5,172 nucleotides of DNA, taken from NCBI GenBank assembly GCA_938045615.1, contig CALIBC010000117.1, positions 1-5,172 on the forward strand. The letters are read 5' to 3'. Below the pieces are notes generated by a model. The model had not been told where the DNA came from and did not search any database. It saw only the letters and a list, made by a program, of their open reading frames with translations. The position numbers and the translations under genes were made by a program. Position 1 is the stretch's first letter, and each line of letters begins with the position of its first letter. Positions 1-5,172 of the stretch are shown here, piece by piece. Source of the stretch: an uncultured Clostridia bacterium. Its GTDB lineage: Bacteria; Bacillota; Clostridia; Peptostreptococcales; Anaerovoracaceae.

Positions 1-231
1 CCCGAAGACCAACGAAAAGCCATCGATCTCTTCCGAAAATCTGGCGCGAAAACGAAGTCAGACTTTGTACGTGCACGCTTGCTGGGGAGCCTTTTAAGGT
101 GATCACGGTGGATAAATCGGCCATCGATTACTACCGTGCAAACGCTCCGAACTGACAGTGCAAATCCACAAGATCGGCGTGCTGTACAATCAGGCCGTCC
201 GCGCCATCAACAGCTAGCATTCTGACAAAGT
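1..231 (+). pseudogene. Decayed MobA/MbpA-like mobilisation (relaxosome accessory) protein, 5' end outside the window
   Basis: Three plus-strand frames join into one recognisable protein. Frame 1 (1-87) reads PEDQRKAIDLFRKSG followed by AKTKSDFVRARLLG. A one-base shift at the GGGG run near 84-87 leads to EPFKVITVDKSAIDYYR in frame 3. A second shift near 138-142 leads to ELTVQIHKIGVLYNQAV in frame 2, which ends at a TAG (215-217). The same frame continues past this stop as HSDKVA, so the TAG may be a nonsense mutation replacing a Tyr. Bacteroidetes MobA/MbpA proteins carry the same order of motifs: an SGAKTK-x-FVRAR-type segment, a D+SA-x-YY segment and a G-x-x-YNQ-x-V segment. They are small DNA-binding partners of the relaxase at oriT of mobilisable elements. 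No relaxase is visible. The copy cannot make a functional protein. The family call is from memory of the motif pattern, not from a search. Confidence 0.6.
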
Positions 232-469
232 AGCGCCCGAATCTCGCTCATCGCGTCAATTGTCGTCGGGTACGCCTTTCATATGCTAATCGGACTAGCC
301 TTCCATTGCTCTTACCATTGCGCTAACAAACCAGCGAACTGTTTTTTGAAGGACACGATGGGTGGCTATATCAAAGTAAAGCTTCTACCCAGTATGTGGT
401 ACCCATTTGAAGCGCCACAGTTCTATGTGTTATAAAGGTAGAACTGAGAGGGGGATTTTTCATCCAACG
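232..469. other. Gene-poor stretch after the mobilisation remnant
   Basis: No convincing gene is seen here on either strand. A plus-strand frame from an ATG at 283 to a TAA at 433-435 would give 50 residues. A hydrophobic run in the same frame lies mostly upstream of that ATG. It has no recognisable motif or start signal and is treated as chance. The only structure seen is the inverted repeat listed at 418-446. Base composition resembles the mobilisation remnant more than the central operon, so this is probably the same decayed block. Confidence 0.4.
418..446. repeat. Perfect 8-bp inverted repeat, 13-nt spacer
   Basis: CAGTTCTA (418-425) and TAGAACTG (439-446) are exact reverse complements separated by 13 A+T-rich bases. 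It lies just beyond the stop codon of the small helix-turn-helix reading frame (470-625, minus strand). It could therefore be a weak hairpin at the end of that transcript, a protein-binding dyad, or a relic of a mobile-element end. No T-run follows on either strand, so an intrinsic terminator is not supported. Confidence 0.45.
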
Positions 470-625
470 CTATACTGTAGAGTAAGATATTCCCAATCGC
501 TCTGCGATCTGCGCAATGGTGTAGACACCTTGAACATAGTACCCGGTAAACTGCTGAAGAATCCAGACGCTAACGACCACCGAAGTAGTGTCTGCAGCTA
601 TGGCAGCACCAATAAGGTGCTTCAT
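470..625 (-). pseudogene. Small 51-aa reading frame with C-terminal helix-turn-helix-like motif, probably a nonsense-interrupted remnant
   Basis: The minus strand from ATG (625-623) to TAG (472-470) encodes 51 residues. The N-terminal half is hydrophobic, and the end reads YTIAQIAERLGISYSTV (about residues 35-51). The spacing IAxxLGIxxxTV is typical of the helix-turn-helix in transposase N-termini and small regulators. The TAG falls exactly where the recognition helix should continue, and the same frame goes on as RWMKNPP up to a TGA at 373-371. This suggests that a sense codon such as CAG became TAG. An in-frame TGA sits seven codons upstream of the ATG. There is an AGAGGTGA sequence about 20 bases before the ATG, too far away to count as a normal ribosome-binding site. 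The parent family is not recognised. It could also be a chance open frame. Confidence 0.3.
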
Positions 626-778
626 TTCGTGTGCCTTTACGTATCACCTCTTTTGATCCACAATGAAGGCTCTTTTTTCGAGTTTGATCTCTCATAATAC
701 TATGAGATACAACATACGCATGTTTCACAGTCTGTTATTTCCCCTGCAAGAACATATTTAGCCTTAAGTAGGTAAACA
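626..778. other. Intergenic region downstream of the operon
   Basis: This stretch separates the end of the receiver-protein gene from the decayed left flank, and composition changes across it. It contains two adjacent short dyads (690-707 and 711-724) and no coding sequence that I can support. No GC-rich stem followed by a T-run in the minus-strand direction is visible, so the site where operon transcription ends is unclear. Confidence 0.4.
690..724. repeat. Two tandem short inverted repeats downstream of the operon
   Basis: TCTCATA (690-696) pairs with TATGAGA (701-707) around the 4-base loop ATAC. Three bases further on, AACAT (711-715) pairs with ATGTT (720-724) around ACGC. On the minus strand these dyads lie 55-90 bases after the stop codon of the receiver-protein gene. 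They could form mRNA 3'-end hairpins that protect the transcript or weakly terminate it. The stems are A+T-rich and lack the T-tract of an intrinsic terminator. The larger dyad could instead be an operator for the small minus-strand frame starting at 625. Confidence 0.35.
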
Positions 779-1837
779 CTATCCAATCCGTTGTATTTTC
801 AATTTGTTGACTTCTCTGTCTGGATGTTTTTCTATGTACCCACCAAACCACTTGATTATATGCGAAAGCTGAAGCACAAAGCTGAAAAACAATTCTTTAA
901 AATCATCTTTAATTCTGAATGTTTTGTCTTTATTGGTGTGCGAATCAGAGCTTGAGAATCTTAATATATTTCGCACGTAATTAGCGATATCTTGTGAAAA
1001 AATAGAATCTCCATTTTCTCCATTCTTCCCATCTCCTGCTGTTCCATATCTAATTTGATGGGTAACATTTTTCCCTTGATAGCAATTTATGTTTAGTCCT
1101 CCCATAAAACGACTAGCATCTGAAAGAACTATATGTCCTTGAGTGTTTATACACTCATCTGGCAATAAACCATAATCATTTGCCGTTCGGAAAACATACT
1201 CTAGAACCTTTCTCAAAGGGTTACCTTCATATTCAAAATTGAGGTTTTCCTCTGGATTATACAAGGCACTTAGCATGTTAAGCATATAGTTGCGAGCTTG
1301 TACATAAGCTATGATATTCCCCTCTCCAATGTATTTGAACACGTCGGCGTGGCGAAGGAGCACTTTATTTATTGTCTTATCGTTTGATACTTCTACTATT
1401 TTCTTAAAGAGAGCTGAATCTTCGCCTAAACTATCCTTTTTATACAGGAGCTTCCCCCAAACAAACTCCATATTTTTACGTTCCTCAGTATTAATAAGCT
1501 CCAAAACAGTATCAAACTGATTCATTGTACCTGCAGAAAGAACATACCACGGAATAAACTCGTGTTTCTCTCCAAATATTCGAGAAAGGCGTACGGATGC
1601 TTGCCCCAGAAAGAATTCACTTGGTTTCGAGTCTGTTTCCCTCAGCTTACAGTTGGCATCTAGTATGATCGCAGAATACTCTCTGAAGTGAACACGCAGC
1701 TTTTTTTCAGCCGTCTCCCAATCAGAAGCAACGTCTATAGAAAGATTGTAATCATTTTCCGCACGAATAACAAAGGGATCGATATTATTTTTTTCATCAT
1801 CGACCCATAAAACTTTATAGTTGATTTCTTCTGTCAT
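779..1837 (-). CDS. Response-regulator-like protein: N-terminal receiver domain with uncharacterised helical, possibly HEPN-like, C-terminal domain
   Basis: This 352-aa protein starts with a receiver domain. VLWVDDE (residues 9-15) supplies the acidic pocket (D13, D14), AIILD puts the phospho-acceptor at D60, VLSAGT (99-104) supplies the Ser/Thr switch, and LYKKD (131-135) holds the conserved Lys, although its usual following Pro is absent. The loop after D60 is longer than usual. Residues from about 155 onward match no DNA-binding output domain I know. They look helical, with a Gly/Asn-rich loop at 265-277, then R293-x6-H300 and a long C-terminal helix. That arrangement resembles HEPN-type domains, which include many toxin RNases, but the resemblance is weak. 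No signal peptide or membrane segment is seen, so the protein is expected in the cytoplasm. The gene starts 2 bases after the stop of the kinase-like gene and has no Shine-Dalgarno sequence, which suggests translational coupling. Inference: it is the phosphorylation-controlled effector of its neighbour. The receiver call is strong; the C-terminal role is open. Confidence 0.85.
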   Translation of the reverse strand: MTEEINYKVLWVDDEKNNIDPFVIRAENDYNLSIDVASDWETAEKKLRVHFREYSAIILDANCKLRETDSKPSEFFLGQASVRLSRIFGEKHEFIPWYVLSAGTMNQFDTVLELINTEERKNMEFVWGKLLYKKDSLGEDSALFKKIVEVSNDKTINKVLLRHADVFKYIGEGNIIAYVQARNYMLNMLSALYNPEENLNFEYEGNPLRKVLEYVFRTANDYGLLPDECINTQGHIVLSDASRFMGGLNINCYQGKNVTHQIRYGTAGDGKNGENGDSIFSQDIANYVRNILRFSSSDSHTNKDKTFRIKDDFKELFFSFVLQLSHIIKWFGGYIEKHPDREVNKLKIQRIG

Positions 1838-1839
1838 AA

Positions 1840-4275
1840 TTAGAAGTTTAAAAATATATTCGTTTTATGAAAAATAAGCTTATATATGACCGTGTACTCT
1901 GCTTCTGGAGAGGAAACAATTTCCACATCACCGTCAAACTCTTTCATAAGTTTTTTTATCTCGTAGCCACCAATGCCAAAGTGTTCATTGGTATTTCCAG
2001 AGGTTTGCCCATAGATAAATACATCTTCCTGAGTGAAATCCTTTTTGAGCGGAGCACCATTGTTGGCAACAGTAAGCACATAGCTTGTACCATCGGACTT
2101 AATATCCATACGAATTTTATTGTTGGTACCCTCACTGCCAGCAAAACCATGGGAGCAGGCATTGCTAACAATATTATTAAGCACCATTTCCAATGCCTCT
2201 TTAGAGAAGGTGACATACGCTATTGGATCACCCTTATAGGCTGCACAATTACCTTCTTCATCTGAAACTTGGAGGTCCATACGGTGGTGTCTATTGCTAT
2301 CAGCATCGTATTCAAAGACAAACAGTGGATTAGGATGCTTTGCTATATATTGCTCAAGAAACTCTGTCAATGCAAACTCTTCCTTTGCTAAACCATAGCC
2401 TGTGTCAAACTTACTCAGCTGGGTATTCAGTTTTGACATCGTTATTTCAAGATTTTGGAAAATCTCAGCAACGGTCATTTTCTTCATTATCCCTAACACA
2501 TCAGTGTCTGAGACTACGCCATCACCTTTCTTACGGGCTGTACTCAGCAGTTTCCACCAGTTGTTAAGATTAAACAACGTCTGTCCTAAGGCATGCTTCT
2601 TCATGTGCATGTCTTTTCGGAAGTCCTCGTATGCCTGCTGTAAACGTGCATCAGCATCTTTCACAGATGTAGCCGTATCTACCTTACAATGCTTGTCCTG
2701 ATCTTCAAGACTAGGTACATAAATCTTGAATGAAAGGAAATCTTCGCTTCTCAATCCCTTGATAACACTTCCAACAGCCCACGCATTCGCTTGCCTGAGG
2801 ACAATATCGGAAGAAAGACATCTAAGCAGATAATCTTCTGTGATAATTGAACTAACCTTACGAGACTTGACCGATTCATTGCCTACAAGTAAAGATGAAT
2901 CTACTTCTACGTATCGCATCTTAAATGCAAACATATTAAGCCCTAACACCAAAGGAGTAGACTCAGATACCCCACGCACTCTACCAATCTTTATCACACC
3001 ATTAATGTAGCCTACAACTAAGCAGTCTTCTGTGATAATACGACCACCATAGTTCTGCTTCATAGGTATGTCTAACACATTGATATCACAGGTGAGATAA
3101 TTGTCACTCAGCAGGTTGAAAGTAAGCTTTCTTTTGCTATTATCTTGCGAGATATACTTACCCTTAATCATTTCGATCACAGAACCGATGGATAAGACGA
3201 CTTCACCTTCAGCCGGCTGATGATCAGAAAATATCGGCAAATATCGAGAAGGAACAAAAGTAAGTTCTTTGTCCAACAATTCCGCAGTACCAGACCAAAC
3301 CAGAGCTTCGTCTCCTGAATTGATAGTGTCCAACACAGCGTTTAGGTTCAGTGAAACCTTTCTAAGACTTTGAGATTCACCAAACTCATTTGCAAGAAAG
3401 TGCTTATCTGTTGTATTTACCAAAGCTATATTACCCTGATGATTGTTTTCAATGATCAGAGTGCAAAGTTTGATATTTAATACAGGATACAACAATCCTT
3501 CAGGAAGCAATACAGCCAAGACTGAAAAACTATTGTCAACAATTATTTTTCGAAACTGACGCCACGGTCCCATCTCATAGCAGAAAGATACTGGCAATAC
3601 GCAAGCCATTCTACCATTTTCAGTCAAATGGTTTTCAGCTAGGTCTGACAAGTAACTGACAATAGCTTTTTTTTCACGAGTACCAGACCCCATTGGAGGA
3701 AAGGTGAAGATATTATCAAACTTACCTCGCACTTCGGTAGGCATACCCAAACGAATAGCTCCTGCAGCCTCTTTACCCTGTGGTAGGATCTGACATATTG
3801 CCCACAGGAGCTCATTCTGCTCAAAGCCTACACACTCTGCACCAGAAGCAACAGCATCAAGAAAACTACCATCGCCTGCATAAGGCAAATATACTCGCTT
3901 GTCATCTGACTTTGACACAAGCGTAGAGCATAGACTTACTATTTCCTTCGGCAGCTTGCACCTGCCAGTTTTTGTGATAATATTACCATTCGTAGTACCT
4001 AACAAGGTAACCACAACTGTATGATAATTCTCAAGCAGTGTATTTATCTCTGCATCGTCTAAGTACTGATGCAAATCCACAATCCCCTCTTCCAAGATAT
4101 GGAGAACCTTTGAATCAGCATCATCACGCATAGCATAGAGAGATACCGCAAGGATGTCCACATAACTTGTTTTACTAAACAAGCTTTGCCCTTGTCTTTC
4201 CGGCTCATAAAAAGCCTTGTTAAACTTAGATACTATGTTGCGAACCTCAGTTGAAAGTGTTACGACCTGCCTCAT
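1840..4275 (-). CDS. Fusion protein: N6-DNA-methyltransferase-like domain, HsdS-like target-recognition domain and histidine-kinase-type ATPase
   Basis: Domain order in the 811-aa product: a helical N-terminus (1-110) and a Rossmann methylase-like domain (about 111-280). The SAM-loop motif is LPYAGDGSF (130-138) and an acidic residue at E152 follows. FPPM (192-195) stands where N6-adenine methylases have (N/D/S)PP(Y/F), and NGRMACVLP (220-228) and LLPEGLLYP (256-264) match HsdM-like segments. Residues 357-526 look like one type I HsdS target-recognition domain, ending in the hallmark PSLEDQ (521-526). Residues 535-580 are helical with the H-box-like KKHALGQTLFNL (H561). The HATPase_c domain (about 685-800) has N-box residues N701, N705 and H709, a G1-like VANNGAP (736-742) and a glycine-rich HFGIGGYEI (765-773). 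The changed FPPM motif suggests that the methylase fold binds DNA or SAM but may not methylate. The start is supported by TAATG overlap with the frame upstream. The receiver gene follows after 2 bases and is the likely phosphotransfer partner. No endonuclease or helicase domain is visible, and no membrane segment. The domain calls are fairly secure; kinase activity and role are inferred. Confidence 0.85.
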   Translation of the reverse strand: MRQVVTLSTEVRNIVSKFNKAFYEPERQGQSLFSKTSYVDILAVSLYAMRDDADSKVLHILEEGIVDLHQYLDDAEINTLLENYHTVVVTLLGTTNGNIITKTGRCKLPKEIVSLCSTLVSKSDDKRVYLPYAGDGSFLDAVASGAECVGFEQNELLWAICQILPQGKEAAGAIRLGMPTEVRGKFDNIFTFPPMGSGTREKKAIVSYLSDLAENHLTENGRMACVLPVSFCYEMGPWRQFRKIIVDNSFSVLAVLLPEGLLYPVLNIKLCTLIIENNHQGNIALVNTTDKHFLANEFGESQSLRKVSLNLNAVLDTINSGDEALVWSGTAELLDKELTFVPSRYLPIFSDHQPAEGEVVLSIGSVIEMIKGKYISQDNSKRKLTFNLLSDNYLTCDINVLDIPMKQNYGGRIITEDCLVVGYINGVIKIGRVRGVSESTPLVLGLNMFAFKMRYVEVDSSLLVGNESVKSRKVSSIITEDYLLRCLSSDIVLRQANAWAVGSVIKGLRSEDFLSFKIYVPSLEDQDKHCKVDTATSVKDADARLQQAYEDFRKDMHMKKHALGQTLFNLNNWWKLLSTARKKGDGVVSDTDVLGIMKKMTVAEIFQNLEITMSKLNTQLSKFDTGYGLAKEEFALTEFLEQYIAKHPNPLFVFEYDADSNRHHRMDLQVSDEEGNCAAYKGDPIAYVTFSKEALEMVLNNIVSNACSHGFAGSEGTNNKIRMDIKSDGTSYVLTVANNGAPLKKDFTQEDVFIYGQTSGNTNEHFGIGGYEIKKLMKEFDGDVEIVSSPEAEYTVIYKLIFHKTNIFLNF

Positions 4276-4403
4276 TATCTCGAAAAGTTCCGATTAACGT
4301 CTATAATTTCATCCATTTCTGAATGACGTTGCAAACGTAGAGAAGATGTGCGTACCACATCTGCATAGATAAAATGTTTATAGTTCTGTAACGAATAGTG
4401 TGG
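4275..4403 (-). pseudogene. Possible 3' fragment of a lost first operon gene, stop codon overlapping the methylase-kinase start
   Basis: A minus-strand frame runs open for 42 codons and ends in TAA (4277-4275), sharing one base with the ATG of the next gene (TAATG). This junction is typical of translationally coupled genes. The C-terminal part reads YADVVRTSSLRLQRHSEMD and then EIIDVNRNFSR. The frame is closed upstream by TGA at 4406-4404. Sequence above about 4383 may belong to the ISL3 left end, so the native part may be only about 35 codons. No family is recognised. If real, an upstream partner gene was truncated when the insertion sequence arrived. The alternative is that this is an untranslated leader with a promoter, as given in the regulatory entry overlapping it. 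An ATG at 4316-4314 could also start a 13-residue leader peptide. Confidence 0.4.
4332..4362 (-). promoter_or_regulatory. Candidate Bacteroidetes -7 box with adjacent operator-like dyad upstream of the operon
   Basis: On the minus strand TACGTTTG (4339-4332) fits the Bacteroidetes -7 consensus TAnnTTTG exactly. Four bases upstream lies a dyad with perfect 7-bp arms, AGATGTG (4344-4350) and CACATCT (4356-4362), around a 5-base centre. A start near 4325 would leave a leader of about 50 bases before the methylase-kinase ATG. No TTTG -33 box is seen at the expected distance, which weakens the call, although a regulator bound to the dyad could compensate. A short second dyad, ACGTT and AACGT (4326-4338), overlaps the box. 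The region could instead be coding remnant. Confidence 0.3.
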
Positions 4404-4963
4404 TCACGTCTCGGGAAGTCAAAACCGCATAGATTAGCAGCATGAGAAGTGAAGATATATCCGCATTAGGCTTAGGTCTTCCCCCCTTGGGAGGTTAGGG
4501 AAGTAAAGTTTTTGAAAGAATCAGATGAAAGCAAGACGCTCCACATTCATATCGATTTCCGGAAAGGCGGAGAGTTTGTCAATGACGCCGGTGAAAAGCA
4601 AAAGGCTTATGAGACGGACGACAAGACTTGGCGCACCTCAACTTTTTCCACAATGAGTGCTATCTCCATTGCCGTGTGCCGCGCATTATGATTTTCAATG
4701 AATGGTAGAAGTCTCGTGGGCTGGCCCGAAAAGCGGATTCATACTGTTTTTGAGGCATATATATAATGATGATATTCGTGGAGAGCGAGAGGCCTGTGGC
4801 AGCGGTGTCAAAGACCGTGAAGGAGACAGCTCCGCGTATTTGGCACATGTTCCACCACCACTGGGTTAAGAAAGTACGAGCCGCGATCGACGTCTCCGAG
4901 GTCCGCAGGATCGGAGTAGATGAGACCTCAAACAAGGACAACCGTATCAATATAAGAGTCTGA
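4381..4963 (+). mobile_element. Truncated ISL3-family insertion sequence, left end probably near 4381-4390
   Basis: The transposase relic begins at 4442, so the left terminal repeat should lie shortly before it. The sequence at 4383-4403, GTTCTGTAACGAATAGTGTG, has the look of an ISL3-type terminus, but I cannot confirm this without aligning it to reference elements. No inverted copy of it is seen before 5172, so the right end is missing. Target-site duplications cannot be tested. The element points away from the minus-strand operon and sits where the operon's upstream part should be. Confidence 0.45.
4442..4963 (+). pseudogene. Frameshifted, 3'-truncated ISL3-family transposase
   Basis: The N-terminus is intact: ATG at 4442 gives MRSEDISALGLGLPP. 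One extra C in the CCCCCC run (4481-4486) then shifts the frame to WEVREVKFLKESDESKTLH. About 20 residues later come KAYETDDKTW, a one-base loss at 4632-4634, then HLNFFHNECYLHCRVP, a TAG at 4706-4708, and a shift into VFEAY (to about 4758). A final shift at the ATATATATA tract opens 4766-4963, which carries VKETAPRIW and VRRIGVDETS. The W-RHLNFF, RVPR and GVDETS motifs are characteristic of ISL3 transposases. The Asp of GVDETS would be the first DDE residue, and after about eleven further residues similarity stops at a TGA, so the rest of the catalytic core is absent. The cysteines of the usual zinc-finger pair also appear to be lost around FVNDAG. The gene is clearly non-functional. Confidence 0.8.
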
Positions 4964-5172
4964 TTTTCAGATATATTTTTCAGTGTCTAACATTAAATTC
5001 TTATAGTGAAATCTCTATGATATCATTCATTATCAAGTAGTTGTATGTGTAAAATTTTTAATACGCTTGTCGAGAGAAGGCATGGCTTTTTGTCTACCCC
5101 TGACTACACCCCAATTTCTCTTCTTTCACTGTATTACCCCCGTTGTAGTCATGTAGTAAGATCTATTCGATG
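4964..5172. other. A+T-rich non-coding stretch to the window end
   Basis: No gene is supported on either strand. Short minus-strand frames exist, for example a 16-codon ATG frame whose start codon lies at about 5081-5083, but none has a motif or credible start. The ISL3 right terminal repeat was looked for here and not found. The only structure seen is the spaced inverted repeat at 5101-5151. Confidence 0.4.
5101..5151. repeat. Perfect 8-bp inverted repeat, 35-nt spacer
   Basis: TGACTACA (5101-5108) and TGTAGTCA (5144-5151) are exact reverse complements. The spacer is pyrimidine-rich on the plus strand, and a partial extra copy, TGTAGTAAG, follows at 5153. The arms could be recombinase or regulator binding sites, or the ends of a small element remnant. 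No poly-T tract follows, so a terminator is unlikely. A chance dyad is possible. Confidence 0.4.

Noticed and set aside
283..435. Plus-strand frame of 50 residues, with a hydrophobic run in the same frame mostly upstream of the ATG
   Set aside because: It has no start signal and no motif, and it lies in decayed flanking DNA. A chance membrane-like run is the simpler reading.
407..697. 96-codon plus-strand open frame
   Set aside because: Its composition and sequence look random, it has no recognisable motif, and it overlaps the more protein-like minus-strand helix-turn-helix frame and two dyads.
1311..2701. Several plus-strand and one minus-strand open frames of 69-132 codons
   Set aside because: All lie inside the two long operon genes in other frames, and none shows a family motif. 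They are shadows of the real coding sequence.
3639..3824. 61-codon minus-strand open frame
   Set aside because: It is an out-of-frame shadow within the methylase domain of the 811-aa gene.
1840..4275. Reading the large gene as an ordinary type I HsdM or a type IIG restriction enzyme
   Set aside because: It has no nuclease motif, its motif IV is altered, and its C-terminal third is a HATPase domain, which those enzymes lack.
4660..4950. 96-codon minus-strand open frame
   Set aside because: It is antisense to the ISL3 transposase relic, whose plus-strand motifs are clear.
1..5172. CRISPR array, tRNA or rRNA gene, riboswitch
   Set aside because: No regularly spaced direct repeats and no recognisable RNA gene structure were seen anywhere in the window.

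Overview
The window looks like accessory DNA from a Bacteroidetes genome, most likely Bacteroidales. Three things suggest this: a decayed mobilisation gene of the Bacteroidetes MobA/MbpA type, a decayed ISL3-family transposase of the sort common in Porphyromonas and Prevotella relatives, and no Shine-Dalgarno sequence in front of the two main genes. The species cannot be fixed. Both flanks are visibly richer in G+C and carry broken genes. The centre is A+T-richer and holds two intact genes on the minus strand.

Layout from left to right. Positions 1-231 hold a frameshifted and nonsense-interrupted plus-strand remnant of a MobA-like relaxosome protein. Positions 232-778 have no convincing intact gene: there is a small minus-strand reading frame ending in a helix-turn-helix-like motif, and several inverted repeats. 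Positions 779-4275 hold a two-gene minus-strand operon with a 2-base gap between the genes. The upstream gene (1840-4275, 811 aa) appears to fuse a DNA adenine methyltransferase-like domain, a single HsdS-like target-recognition domain, a helical stretch with a candidate phospho-accepting histidine, and a histidine-kinase-type ATPase domain. The downstream gene (779-1837, 352 aa) starts with a response-regulator receiver domain and ends in an uncharacterised helical domain with a HEPN-like motif. Positions 4275-4403 may be the truncated tail of a third operon gene, whose stop codon overlaps the methylase start as TAATG. Positions 4442-4963 hold a plus-strand ISL3 transposase relic with several frameshifts, cut off just after its first catalytic Asp. 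The last 209 bases have no gene that I can support.

Working hypothesis (inference): the large protein is a DNA-reading histidine kinase. A degenerate methylase fold plus a TRD would bind or inspect DNA, and the DHp-like helix and HATPase would send a phosphoryl signal to the receiver protein, whose C-terminal domain would be the effector. Its place among mobile-element debris fits a defence or stress system, but nothing in the sequence proves that. The damaged upstream end means an original first gene may be missing.
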